A stretch of 64,000 nt of DNA from an uncultured Faecalibacterium sp. (lineage in GTDB: Bacteria > Bacillota > Clostridia > Oscillospirales > Ruminococcaceae). Under the pieces are notes generated by a model. It saw only the letters and a list, made by a program, of their open reading frames with translations. It searched no databases and had not been told where the DNA came from. The stretch is taken from the NCBI GenBank assembly GCA_934513205.1, contig CAKSWU010000005.1, positions 68,504 through 132,503 on the forward strand, read 5' to 3'. Shown here piece by piece: positions 1-8,596 of this stretch. Positions within the stretch are counted from its first letter, which is position 1, and the number at the start of each line of letters is the position of its first letter. The position numbers were made by a program, and so were the translations under genes.

Positions 1-2786
1 TCTGCAAAGCTGCCCGCCTGCAGCGCCAGCGTCTGCCCCGCCCCGGCTGCCAGAAAGGCCGCCGCCCGGGTCAGAGGGTTGGAGCTTTTTGTGATGCCCA
101 GCGGCACAGTAAGGATGAGCCGGTCCTGCGCCCGGGTCAGTGCCACATACAAAAGCCGCATCTGTTCGCTGCGCATCTCCCGCCCATGGACGCTGGCAAG
201 AGCGGTGTAGGCCGCCGTTTTGTAGGTGCCCTCGCCCTGCTCCGGGCGCAGCCGCAGACCCGCGCCATACTCCCGGTGCAGCAGCACCGGCTGCCGGGTG
301 TCCGAGTCATTGAACCGGCGGGCCGTGTCTGCCACGAACACTACCGGGAACTGCAGTCCCTTGGAGCGGTGGATGGTCATAATGGTCACGCAGCCCGGTC
401 GGGAGCCGCCGGGGACAGCATCCTGCCCGGTGGAGCCGGCCTGCGCCGCCGCGTCGATGGCTCGCACCAGCGCCGAGATGCCGTTTGTGCCGCTCGCCGC
501 GCAGAAAGACGCGAACCGGCGGGCATCCTCCCGGCGGCGGGCGCCGTTTTCCAGCACACCCAGCGCCGCCAGATAGCCGGTGGACACAAAGATCTCTTCC
601 AGCAGCTGCTCGGCGGGGACACTGCGGGCCATGCGGCGCAGGGCGGTCAGCTGCTCGTAGAAGCCGCAGACCTTCTGCGTAAAGAGATCCTCCGCCCCGC
701 TGTTCACCGTCTGCACCAGCGCGCCGTACAGGCTCATGCGGGGCCTTTTTTCATCCGATGCTCCCTGTGCCCGCAACCGCACAAGGTCATCGTCTGTGAA
801 GCCGAACATCGGCCCCAGCATGGCAGAGGCCAGATAGATGTCCTGCGCCGGGTTGTCGATGACCTTCAGCAGCGAGATCAGCGGCCGGATGTGAGAAGCA
901 GTCATCAGGTTCTCGCGGGCGTCTGCATACACCGGGATGCCGCAGGCGGTCAACGCTTCCTCGTAGGCCAGAAAATCGCCCCGGGCCGCCAGCAGGATGC
1001 AGCAGTCGCCGTACTGCACCGGGCGGGTGGCACTGCCATCCCGCACGGGCTCACCGGCACGCACCATTTCTTCGATGCGCTGGGCGATCCACGCCGCGTC
1101 GGTCGCAGCGGTCTCATCCGGCAGAAAATGTGCTTCCACACCGCCGGCATAGTCCCCGGGCGCACCGCACACCAGCCGCTGCCCATCGCCGTAGGCGGTG
1201 TCTCCCAGTCGGGGGGACATGAGCTGTTCAAAGATGAAGTTGATGCCCGCCACCACCTGTGGAGCTGAGCGGAAATTTGCATCCAGCGCCAGCAGGGCAT
1301 CCGTGCCGGGGACGCCCGGTTCCGGGCGGGACCGGGCTGCACCGCCCGGCAGTACGGGCCAGCGGTTCAGTTTTTCCCGGAAAATGCTGGGGTCTGCCTG
1401 CCGGAACCGGTAGATGCTCTGCTTCAGGTCACCCACCAGAAACAGGTCGTCCCCTGCCGGGGACGCCAGACACCGGTAGATGGCGTCCTGCAGGGCGTTG
1501 GTGTCCTGATATTCGTCCACCATCACAGCGGCGTAGTTCTGCCGGATGCTCTGGCACAGCGGGGTCGGGGTGCCCTCTGCATCCCGCAGCAGCCGCAGCG
1601 CGTAATGCTCAAAGTCGCTGAATTCCAGCAGCTTGCGTTCCCGCTTTTTGGCGGAGAACCGGGCGTCGAAGTCCCGCACGGCGGCAAACAGCGCCTGCAG
1701 CCGGGGCAGTGCCGCCTGCCGGTCAGCTTCCGCCTCCGCCTCGCTGCAGCAGATCAGCTCTGTGATCTCCTCAAACAGCCCAGAAGCCTCGTCTGCCCGG
1801 GTGCGGATGGCGGTCTTTCGGTCGCCTGCCAGCCGCTTTTTCATGCCCTTCAGACCGGGAGCTTCTTCCATGCCCAGCACATAGGGGGTCAGACGGTCAT
1901 ACAGCGGCTCCCATTCTCCTGCTGCTGCCAGATGCTCGGCCTCGCCCATTACCGCAACGGCCCTTTGCAGTCGGTCCATGGCTTCGCCGTATTTTTCCGT
2001 CACCGCATCCATTGCCTTTTTCTGCGCGGCAGCGGTCTTTTTTTCAAAAGTCCCCTCCCGCTCCTGCGAATAGTCCGCCTGACAGTCCGCCATGGCTGCC
2101 GTCAGCAGCTCTACGCCCGCCTTTGCGCAGCGGGCGGCCTCGGCCAGCAGCAGGTCGTGCCAGACCGTTGCGGCAAAGCCGTTTTCCTGCTGATAAGGCG
2201 CAAGGAACTCGTCCAGCCTGCGGTCGTAATCCGGCAGCGCGCGCAAAAAGTCGTAGACCTGCAGGATAGCGTCCCCGGCGGGCTTGTCGGTGCGTCCCTT
2301 GCCGTAGAGGTCGGCAAAGGCGCAGAAGTCCGGGTCGCGGCAGGCATTTTCCAGTGTTTCCGCCAGTGCCGCCCCGCGCAGCACCTCCACGCTGCCGGGG
2401 TCTGCGGGGACAAAGTCCGGCGGGATGTCCAGTGCCTGAAAATGCTTGTGCAGCAGGTCCAGACAGAAGGCGTCGATGGTGCAGATGGAGGCGCGCTGCA
2501 GCAGCATCCGCTGACGGCGCAGCGCGGTGTTGCCCGGCTGCTGCTGGCTGCGGCGCAGCAGTGCCTGCCCGATGCGGGCACGCAGCTCTGCCGCTGCCGC
2601 ATTGGTAAAGGTGACGATCAAAAGCCTGTCGGCATCCACCGGGTGCTCCGGGTCGGTGATGAGCTGCACCGCCCGCTCGGTCAGCACGGCAGTCTTGCCG
2701 CTGCCTGCCGCTGCGCTGACCAGAAGCGCGCCGCCCCGGTCGGCAATGGCGGCCTGCTGCGCCGGGGTCCATTTGGGTTCACCCAT
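1..2786 (-). CDS. addA: AddA helicase-nuclease subunit (partial, C-terminus off window)
   Basis: UvrD-like helicase and nuclease subunit of AddAB, which resects DNA double-strand breaks for RecA loading (cytoplasm). About 928 residues are visible, read from the minus strand. Near the N-terminus there is a Walker A motif SAAAGSGKTAVL. Further on come helicase motif II VDEYQDTNAL, the Q/R-rich GDLKQSIYRFR, motif V TIHRSKGLQFP and motif VI YVALTRAQDR. The C-terminal RecB-type nuclease domain lies beyond position 1. The start ATG (2786-2784) shares one base with the addB stop in a TGATG junction, so translation is coupled to addB. Family assignment is firm; only the missing end is uncertain. Confidence 0.97.
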   Translation of the reverse strand, partial: MGEPKWTPAQQAAIADRGGALLVSAAAGSGKTAVLTERAVQLITDPEHPVDADRLLIVTFTNAAAAELRARIGQALLRRSQQQPGNTALRRQRMLLQRASICTIDAFCLDLLHKHFQALDIPPDFVPADPGSVEVLRGAALAETLENACRDPDFCAFADLYGKGRTDKPAGDAILQVYDFLRALPDYDRRLDEFLAPYQQENGFAATVWHDLLLAEAARCAKAGVELLTAAMADCQADYSQEREGTFEKKTAAAQKKAMDAVTEKYGEAMDRLQRAVAVMGEAEHLAAAGEWEPLYDRLTPYVLGMEEAPGLKGMKKRLAGDRKTAIRTRADEASGLFEEITELICCSEAEAEADRQAALPRLQALFAAVRDFDARFSAKKRERKLLEFSDFEHYALRLLRDAEGTPTPLCQSIRQNYAAVMVDEYQDTNALQDAIYRCLASPAGDDLFLVGDLKQSIYRFRQADPSIFREKLNRWPVLPGGAARSRPEPGVPGTDALLALDANFRSAPQVVAGINFIFEQLMSPRLGDTAYGDGQRLVCGAPGDYAGGVEAHFLPDETAATDAAWIAQRIEEMVRAGEPVRDGSATRPVQYGDCCILLAARGDFLAYEEALTACGIPVYADARENLMTASHIRPLISLLKVIDNPAQDIYLASAMLGPMFGFTDDDLVRLRAQGASDEKRPRMSLYGALVQTVNSGAEDLFTQKVCGFYEQLTALRRMARSVPAEQLLEEIFVSTGYLAALGVLENGARRREDARRFASFCAASGTNGISALVRAIDAAAQAGSTGQDAVPGGSRPGCVTIMTIHRSKGLQFPVVFVADTARRFNDSDTRQPVLLHREYGAGLRLRPEQGEGTYKTAAYTALASVHGREMRSEQMRLLYVALTRAQDRLILTVPLGITKSSNPLTRAAAFLAAGAGQTLALQAGSFA

Positions 2787-5700
2787 CACGATCCACTCTC
2801 CTTTTCGTCTGTCGGTTCTTCCGGTTCAAAAGGCTTTGCAGGAGCTTCCAGTGCCCGCTCTCCCACGCCGCTCTCGTGGCAGCAGATAAAGCTGTAATCA
2901 CAAAAGGTGCAGGGACTTTTGCTGCTGTTCACCACAAGCGGCCGGGCGTCGATCTGTCCATCGTAGAGCTGCTCGCCCATCCGGGTGACAAGGTCGTCCA
3001 GATGCAGCCGGATGCGGTCCAGTTTTGCACCGTCCGCCCGCTTGTCCTTCTGATTTGGGCTGGGGCTGCCGTTTTTGTAGTTGAAAGGCAGATACCGTCC
3101 CGTCCGCTGCGCGTCCATGGCATCAAAGATCTTCTGTTCGTCCCGCACAAGACCTTCCAGCGTATATTCCACGCTGCGGGCGGCTTTTGCCCGGGTGGTC
3201 AACTCCGGCGCAGGGTCTGCCAGCAGGTACAGGACGCCTGCGGGCTTTGCCCCGGTAAAGCGTCCTGCGGTATCTCTGGTCAGACTGAACAGATACAGCA
3301 GCATCTGGCAGTCCAGCCCGCAGTAGACCTCTTTCAGGTTCAGCTTTTTGTTGCCGGTCTTGTAGTCCACCACCCGCACCCAGCGGGTGCCGTCCTCTTC
3401 CACCCACTCATCGGCGCGGTCCACGCTGCCCACCAGCCGGACGGTGCGTCCATCCGACAGCTGATAGACCTGTCCGGACACCGCATCCGGTCCGCTGCCG
3501 ATCCTCAGTTCGCAGGCCACCGGCTGGAACCGGGACTGCAGCTGCTCGTCCCGCAGGTAGCACAGCAGGCTGGTCATGCTCTTTTTCAGCCGGGACAGCA
3601 GATAGGCAAAGCGTGCCGTGTCCTCCGGCAGATACCGCTTTGCGTATTCGTCCACCAGCAGGCACGCCAGCTCTGCCATGGCGGCATCGTCCCGCTCCAC
3701 AAAAGGTGTCTGTCCCTTGCAGGGGTTTTCCGGCCCGGGGTGGGGTTCCAGCGCCATTTGCAGCACCCAGTGCATCAGACTGCCGCTCTGGTCTGCCGAA
3801 AGCTCTGCCCGGCGGCGGGGCCGCAGCCCCAGCACATAATTCAGAAAGTAGCCGTAGCGGCAGGTGTAGTATTTTTCCAGCTGGCTGGGAGAGATGCGCA
3901 GTCTGTGCCCCAGCAGCTGTTCCAGCGCGGTCAGGTCCTGCACCCGATGAGGCGGGGCCTGCTCTATGCGGTGCAGCAGGGCAAGACCCCGGGGCGTTTC
4001 CGTCTCCGGGGCGTGCAGCGCCCGGGTCAGGCTGGCGCGCTGGATATCGGTAAGGGGCCAGCCGCCGCCCAGCGTGTCCAGTCCATCGGCGGGAGTGGCG
4101 GCAAGGTCGGTCAGGTCCAGCTCCGGCGCTGCCGGGTGCAATGCTTCCACAACGGGTTCCAGCGCCGCGCACAGGGGCTTGCCCTGTCCCTTGGGCCAGC
4201 TGAGCCACAGCCCCTTTGCCGGGGCGGTAAGCGCCTTGTAAAAGCACACCTGCTCGCGCACCACGCGGTTCTCGAAACAGTCCGGCAGGTCGATCTGCTT
4301 TGCCATCAGCGCATCGCGGTCGGCATGGGTCAGCAGACCGCTCTCTGCCGGGGCACTGGGGAACTCCCCCTCTGCAAGGCCCAGCACGAACACATAGTCC
4401 GGGGCATCCAGACGCATCTTGCCCGCGCCTGCCAGCACCACGGCGTCCAGCGTCTGCGGGATATGCCCCAGGTCCGAGGAGCGCAGCAGCAGATTGAACA
4501 GCTCCTCGTATTCCGGCACCGTCACACCCTGCGTACCCAGCAAGTGCGCCATCTCATTCAGCAGCTGCATCACCACGTTCCACTCCCGCGCGGTTTCCTC
4601 TGCCGCCGGGATGCCACGGGACGCCCGGACAGCTTCCACCTGCGCGTTCTGCTGCTGCTCTGCCCCCAGTTCCTGCAGGCAGAAATACAGCGCACGGCTG
4701 ATCTGTTCCGCACTGCCGCCACGGACCCGGCTGCGCAGGGTGTCCACCGCCGTCACCAGCGCTCCGCGGGCGAATTCGGCATCCGCCAGCGTCTGCCGGT
4801 CCTCATCGGTCAGTTCGTTTTCGCCAAAACCCTGGGGGCTTTTGGTGAACTCTGCCCGCCACGCCGCCGCATTGGGGGACCATGTGTAGGCATAGTTCTC
4901 CATGGCACAGACCTGCGGCTCGGTCAGCGCGCACAAACCGGTTTTTGCCAGAACGGTCAGGTTTTCGGTCATGTCTGCTCCCCGCAGCAGCGCCAGCAGT
5001 GCCCGCACAGCGGTCGCCGGGGCACTGAACTCCGGGGTGGTAGGTTCATCGCAGTACAGCGGGATCTGCGCCATGCGGAATTCGTACCGGATGGCAGCGC
5101 GATAGTCCGGGACATTGCGGCACACCACCGCAATGCGGCTGCACTGCACGCCCTGCCGCATCAGGCGGCGGATGGCGGCAGCGGTGCAGCGGGCTTCCTC
5201 CTCCCGACTGGCAGCGGCAAAGAGACGCAGCTCCGCGGCATTTTCCGGCGGAGCGCAGCTTCCGGTCTCCAGAAGCTCCGTCAAAGCGGCCAGCCCCGGC
5301 GCGTCCTTGTGGCGCAGGTCCCTCCGCAGCAGCTCCGGCACAGCCACCGGCGCACCGTTTTTGCGCGCCAGCTGCCGCAGCTGCGCTGCCACCTGCTTTG
5401 CTCCGGAAAACAGGCCCAGCTCGCCCTGCTCCATGGGAGCGCCGTCATCGCACAATGCCACCGTTACCGCGGGCAGGGCCGTCAGCATGGCCCCCATCAG
5501 CCGCTTTTTGGGCGCGTTGAAGGTATCGAACTCGTCCACGAACACCTCCCTCTCCCGCAAGAACTCCGGCAGCTCCCCCCGGGAAAGGGCAGTTTCCAGC
5601 CGTTCTGCCGCCAGCTCCAGCCGGTCCGAGGGGTCCATGCCGGTGCCCGCCAGCAAAGTTTCGTAGCCCTGAAAGATCAGTGCCAGCTCTGCAAGGCGTC

Positions 5701-6142
5701 CGCTCTCGGAGCCGCAGTCCGGGGCAAGCTGCGCCAGCTGTGCGCCGGAAAGTCCCGCGCTCTTCAGCTCGTCAATGGTCTGGGCCGCCATCTGGCAGAA
5801 GGCGGCGCTGCGGCGGTGGCGGTAATAGTAGTGGACGTTGTCCTGCAGTTCTTCCAGCGCACGGCGCACCAGCACCGCCCGCCCGGCATCGGTCAAGGTC
5901 TGCACCGCTGCGCCGCCCTCCGCCGCAAGGATGCGCTCTGCAAGGCTCGTGAAGGAAAAGCTCTCCACCATGCCGGAAAGCGCATCGCCCAGCTCCCGGT
6001 AGATGCGTGCCTCGGTGCTGGAGGTGAACTGCTCCGGCACCAGAAGGATGCTGTGCAGTCCTTTTTCCGCCCGTGCCCGGATGCGGGAATAGAGCAGCGT
6101 CGTTTTTCCGCTGCCGGAGCCGCCCAAAACCAGTTTCAGCAT
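2786..6142 (-). CDS. addB: AddB ATP-dependent nuclease subunit
   Basis: Partner of AddA in the double-strand-break resection complex; it provides a nuclease domain and Chi recognition. The protein has 1118 residues, usual for Firmicutes AddB. The N-terminus carries the Walker A motif GGSGSGKTT. The iron-sulfur cysteines expected of AddB are present: one in YYTCRYGYFL at about residue 780, and three in the C-terminal CTFCDYSFIC. The nuclease core reads VVDYKTGNKKL. I chose ATG at 6142 over an in-frame start at 6202 because GGGAGG lies just upstream and the family begins with MLKLVLGGSGSGKT. It is the first gene of the addBA operon. Confidence 0.97.
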   Translation of the reverse strand: MLKLVLGGSGSGKTTLLYSRIRARAEKGLHSILLVPEQFTSSTEARIYRELGDALSGMVESFSFTSLAERILAAEGGAAVQTLTDAGRAVLVRRALEELQDNVHYYYRHRRSAAFCQMAAQTIDELKSAGLSGAQLAQLAPDCGSESGRLAELALIFQGYETLLAGTGMDPSDRLELAAERLETALSRGELPEFLREREVFVDEFDTFNAPKKRLMGAMLTALPAVTVALCDDGAPMEQGELGLFSGAKQVAAQLRQLARKNGAPVAVPELLRRDLRHKDAPGLAALTELLETGSCAPPENAAELRLFAAASREEEARCTAAAIRRLMRQGVQCSRIAVVCRNVPDYRAAIRYEFRMAQIPLYCDEPTTPEFSAPATAVRALLALLRGADMTENLTVLAKTGLCALTEPQVCAMENYAYTWSPNAAAWRAEFTKSPQGFGENELTDEDRQTLADAEFARGALVTAVDTLRSRVRGGSAEQISRALYFCLQELGAEQQQNAQVEAVRASRGIPAAEETAREWNVVMQLLNEMAHLLGTQGVTVPEYEELFNLLLRSSDLGHIPQTLDAVVLAGAGKMRLDAPDYVFVLGLAEGEFPSAPAESGLLTHADRDALMAKQIDLPDCFENRVVREQVCFYKALTAPAKGLWLSWPKGQGKPLCAALEPVVEALHPAAPELDLTDLAATPADGLDTLGGGWPLTDIQRASLTRALHAPETETPRGLALLHRIEQAPPHRVQDLTALEQLLGHRLRISPSQLEKYYTCRYGYFLNYVLGLRPRRRAELSADQSGSLMHWVLQMALEPHPGPENPCKGQTPFVERDDAAMAELACLLVDEYAKRYLPEDTARFAYLLSRLKKSMTSLLCYLRDEQLQSRFQPVACELRIGSGPDAVSGQVYQLSDGRTVRLVGSVDRADEWVEEDGTRWVRVVDYKTGNKKLNLKEVYCGLDCQMLLYLFSLTRDTAGRFTGAKPAGVLYLLADPAPELTTRAKAARSVEYTLEGLVRDEQKIFDAMDAQRTGRYLPFNYKNGSPSPNQKDKRADGAKLDRIRLHLDDLVTRMGEQLYDGQIDARPLVVNSSKSPCTFCDYSFICCHESGVGERALEAPAKPFEPEEPTDEKESGS

Positions 6143-6274
6143 TCTGTGTACCTCCCAAGATCGTCTGCTGCTATTGTAACACGAAACCGGCGGCAAAACC
6201 ACCCGTATCCTTTACAGAGACATCAGTGCTGTGGTACACTGAAAAAAATCCTGTACTTCAGAAAGGGACTTTGT

Positions 6275-6706
6275 ATGAAGATCTTAGCCGTAGACTACGG
6301 TGACAGCCGTACCGGTCTTGCCACCTGCGACCGCACCGAATTCCTTACCTCTGCCATCACCCCGCAGATCACCCTCAAAGCCCGCAACAAGGTGGCGTCC
6401 CGGGTGTGCGAGGTCGCCAAAGAGATCGGCGCCGAGATGATCCTGATCGGTCTGCCGCTGAATATGGACGGCACCGAGGGCGAGCGCGCCGCCAAAAGCC
6501 GCAAGCTGGCAAAGACCGTGGAGCTGTGGAGCGGCCTGCCGGTGCGCATGTGGGACGAGCGGCAGACCACCTGCGCCGCCGCCGACCTTCTGGACGAGAG
6601 CGGCACCTTTGGCAGCCGCCGCAAGGAGATCCTGGACTCGGTCAGCGCCACGGTCATTCTGGAGGACTATCTTGCGTGGCGCAAGGAACACCCTGAAGAA
6701 CTGTAA
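6275..6706 (+). CDS. ruvX: Putative Holliday junction resolvase RuvX/YqgF
   Basis: RNase H-fold protein of the YqgF/RuvX family (143 residues, normal length), linked to pre-16S rRNA processing and Holliday junction resolution. The N-terminus MKILAVDYGDSRTGLA holds the first catalytic Asp. Further family motifs are IGLPLNMDGTEG, the conserved WDERQTT and the late acidic ILDSVSATVILEDYL. GAAAGGGA precedes the ATG at 6275. The gene diverges from addB; a TTTACA-18-TACACT promoter lies just upstream. The same reading frame stays open far upstream, opposite addB, but that extension is non-coding shadow. Confidence 0.95.
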   Translation: MKILAVDYGDSRTGLATCDRTEFLTSAITPQITLKARNKVASRVCEVAKEIGAEMILIGLPLNMDGTEGERAAKSRKLAKTVELWSGLPVRMWDERQTTCAAADLLDESGTFGSRRKEILDSVSATVILEDYLAWRKEHPEEL

Positions 6707-6789
6707 ATTTATTCTAAGGCCGGACGATTTAAAATGCCCTCCGCTGCGCTCCGGGCAAAAGCAGCGGAAAATATATTTTATTTTTGCGC

Positions 6790-6821
6790 GAATCCGGGCA
6801 GACTGCGGTCTGCCCGGATTC
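6790..6821 (+). terminator. Perfect hairpin after ruvX
   Basis: Fourteen-base perfect arms (GAATCCGGGCAGAC and its complement) with a TGCG loop, 84 bases after the ruvX stop. There is no clean T-run on the plus side, so it may work as a weak terminator or an mRNA-end stabiliser. Confidence 0.5.
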
Positions 6822-6868
6822 ACATTTTCACGGAAAGAGCCCAGTTGGCCAATGCATCTTTTCCCGTG

Positions 6869-6909
6869 AAAAAGGGATCCCGAAAAGCCCGCAGGCTTTT
6901 CGGGATCCC
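6869..6909 (-). terminator. Intrinsic terminator of the cyclophilin gene
   Basis: Sixteen-base perfect arms (GGGATCCCGAAAAGCC, loop CGCA, and complement at 6874-6909). On the minus strand they are followed by TTTTT, as expected for the end of the cyclophilin transcript. Confidence 0.8.
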
Positions 6910-6935
6910 AAATAAAAAGCATAATTCCGCTGAAC

Positions 6936-6968
6936 ATGGCCAAAGCGCAAGCGGAGGCCATTCAAAAT
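6936..6968. repeat. Dispersed GGCC-AAAGCGC repeat, copy 1
   Basis: A 33-base sequence starting ATGGCCAAAGCGCAAGCGG and ending GGCCATTCAAAAT recurs with about five changes at 62934-62967. Both copies sit directly next to a terminator hairpin downstream of a minus-strand gene. ATGGCC/GGCCAT at its ends form a short inverted repeat. Another AAAAAGGGAT box lies upstream in both places, so the repeated unit may be about 100 bases. Confidence 0.6.
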
Positions 6969-6974
6969 TGTATT

Positions 6975-7712
6975 TTACCCCTGATAGTTCTCGATGCTCA
7001 CGCTGTTGATGGTGATATCGGTGGCAGGCTTCTGGTTCTCATCCACCCCCGTCTGCCCGATGGTGTCCACCACATCCATGCCTTCATACACCTGTCCCAG
7101 CACCGTGTCGGTGTAGTCCAGATAGGGCGCACCTCCGGCGGTCTGGTAGGCCGACACTACCTCGGGCCGGTACCCGGCGGCATTCATGGCGTCCACCAGC
7201 TCCTGCGTCACCGACTGGTCCCCCGGCAGGGTCTGCACCACATAGAACACGCTGGCACACTCGCCCGAGGCATCCGCCCCCATGCACAGAGCACCGGAAT
7301 AGTGGTGCAGGCTGTCGGTCAGCTCTGCCGGGTAGCGGCTGCCGTTCCAGATGGTGCTGCCTTTGCCGTCTGCCCCCTGCCCGGCCTCCACCACAAAGCC
7401 GCTCTCCACCCGGGAGACCGTCAGCCCGTTGTAGAAACCCGCCTGCACGAGCCCGGCAAAATTGTCATATGCCTGCGGAGCCTTGTCCGGGAAGAGCACC
7501 GCCCGGAAGATGCCCGCCGACGTGTCGAACACCGCAATGGTATCCCCCGCCGCCGGGTGGGTGAACTGCAGCTCGGCAGACTCCACCGCCGGGCGCTCGA
7601 TCTTGTGAGCACCGCCATCCCCGCCGGTGTTGCCGCCAAAGCTGCAGCCCGCCAGCAAAAATGCCGCTGCCGCCAGCACCGCCCAACGCATCCATCGTTT
7701 TTTCTGCATCAT
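6975..7712 (-). CDS. Cyclophilin-type peptidyl-prolyl isomerase lipoprotein
   Basis: Extracytoplasmic peptidyl-prolyl cis-trans isomerase that assists folding of exported proteins. The protein (245 residues) starts with a short lysine/arginine n-region, a hydrophobic segment and a lipobox LLAGC, then a Gly-rich linker, so it should be a membrane-anchored lipoprotein. The cyclophilin fold is recognisable from IAVFDTSAGIFRAVLF, DNFAGLVQAGFYNG and SRVESGFVVEAGQ. The canonical active-site region is quite diverged, so enzymatic strength is uncertain. Two adjacent ATGs (7712, 7709) follow GGGAG; I use the first. Its promoter probably has an extended -10 TGATATACT at 7779-7787. It is divergent from the DUF1292 gene. 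Confidence 0.88.
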   Translation of the reverse strand: MMQKKRWMRWAVLAAAAFLLAGCSFGGNTGGDGGAHKIERPAVESAELQFTHPAAGDTIAVFDTSAGIFRAVLFPDKAPQAYDNFAGLVQAGFYNGLTVSRVESGFVVEAGQGADGKGSTIWNGSRYPAELTDSLHHYSGALCMGADASGECASVFYVVQTLPGDQSVTQELVDAMNAAGYRPEVVSAYQTAGGAPYLDYTDTVLGQVYEGMDVVDTIGQTGVDENQKPATDITINSVSIENYQG

Positions 7713-7856
7713 TTCCGCTCCCGCTCCATAAACTGTTGTAGGCACACGACACCCCCGTGTGCAAAAGATTCAGAGGATAGTATATCACATTCCGGCGCGC
7801 AGTGCGAGAGATATTCCGTGAAAATTTGCAAGACAAATTCTGTGCGAAAAAGCATC

Positions 7857-7885
7857 TTGACGAACCGGGCAAAACACGCTACACT
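7857..7885 (+). promoter_or_regulatory. Promoter of the DUF1292 gene
   Basis: TTGACG (7857-7862), 17-base spacer, TACACT (7880-7885). This is a good sigma-A type match, 65 bases before the start codon. Confidence 0.65.
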
Positions 7886-7950
7886 ATAGGCAAGCCCGGC
7901 GGGACATCCCACAAAGCCCGCCTTATGACACAGTACAGGAGACAAAAGCC

Positions 7951-8265
7951 ATGTCTGATGAGATCAAGACCCCCGACACTGAAGAAGAATACCAGCCCGA
8001 TCTGATGACCCTGCAGGATGAAGACGGCAATGAGGTCACTTTTGAGGTGATCGATGCGCTGGACTACAAGGGTGTGCATTATCTGGCTGTCGTGGAATAT
8101 GCAGAAAATGAGGACGATGTCAACGAGGACGCCCAGCTGGTGATCCTGAGCGTTGGCGAGGACGATGAAGGCGAGTATCTGGACGTTGTGGAAGACGATG
8201 AGACCCTGCTGGAAGTCAGCAAGCTGTTCGAGCAGCGTCTGAGCGACGAATTCGAGATCGAGTGA
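7951..8265 (+). CDS. DUF1292 family acidic protein
   Basis: Small, strongly acidic protein of 104 residues in the DUF1292 family, common in Firmicutes, often beside ruvX/yqgF and alaS; function unknown. The core DEDGNEVTFEVIDALDYKG followed by YLAVVEY matches the family pattern of a small beta-rich domain. AGGAGA lies nine bases before the ATG. Closeness to ruvX (one divergent gene in between) fits the common Firmicutes arrangement. Confidence 0.9.
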   Translation: MSDEIKTPDTEEEYQPDLMTLQDEDGNEVTFEVIDALDYKGVHYLAVVEYAENEDDVNEDAQLVILSVGEDDEGEYLDVVEDDETLLEVSKLFEQRLSDEFEIE

Positions 8266-8298
8266 CCTCTTTTTCCCAGACAGATCCTACAGCAAAAC

Positions 8299-8500
8299 TT
8301 CCTGCCCGACTCGATTTGTTGCGGTTTATATGATCCTACTAATCATTCAACGGGAGCCCGGAGTTCTCCGGCGGATTGCAGACCTCCCCGCCATGGGTCG
8401 ACCATGGAGGACCGATGAGGAAGCGCGAATCCGGCGACAGGGCACCCACCTGTCCGTAAGGGTAGGTTTGATTGACCGCAGACGACCGGGCGGGATCTTT
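8299..8500 (+). ncRNA. Strongly folded RNA candidate (6S-like or leader)
   Basis: No gene lies between 8265 and 8597. Instead the plus strand folds extensively. CCTGCCCG (8301-8308) pairs with CGGGCGGG (8487-8494). GTTGCGGTT (8318-8326) pairs with GACCGCAGAC (8474-8483) with one bulge. AATCA (8341-8345) pairs with TGATT (8469-8473). Inside are a CCGGAG/CTCCGG hairpin, a GGATTGC/GCGAATCC arm capped by CCATGG...CCATGG (8391-8407), and GACAGG/CCTGTC (8435-8454). A long rod closing on itself, with an asymmetric internal bulge, resembles 6S RNA. Because a terminator follows and the next gene starts 25 bases later, a regulatory leader is the alternative. I recognise no known riboswitch core. Confidence 0.5.
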
Positions 8501-8510
8501 TCAGAATCAT

Positions 8511-8567
8511 CATCCACCACTGTCCTCTGCTCCCCTTTGCGGGCAGAGGGCCGTGTGTGGATTTTTT
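8511..8567 (+). terminator. Terminator closing the structured RNA
   Basis: CCTCTGC (8524-8530) pairs with GCAGAGG (8543-8549), extended by TCCAC/GTGGA, followed by T6 at 8562-8567. It sits between the folded RNA and the next start codon, so it is either the end of a free RNA or an attenuator. Confidence 0.75.
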
Positions 8568-8596
8568 CTTTTTCCGGAAAGGATGTGCAAAACGGC

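Noticed and set aside
2876..6274. Very long plus-strand open frame opposite addB, joined in frame to ruvX
   Set aside because: Composition is Gln/His/Arg-rich and unlike protein; it is the mirror of a high-GC gene. ruvX starts at 6275 with its own ribosome binding site.
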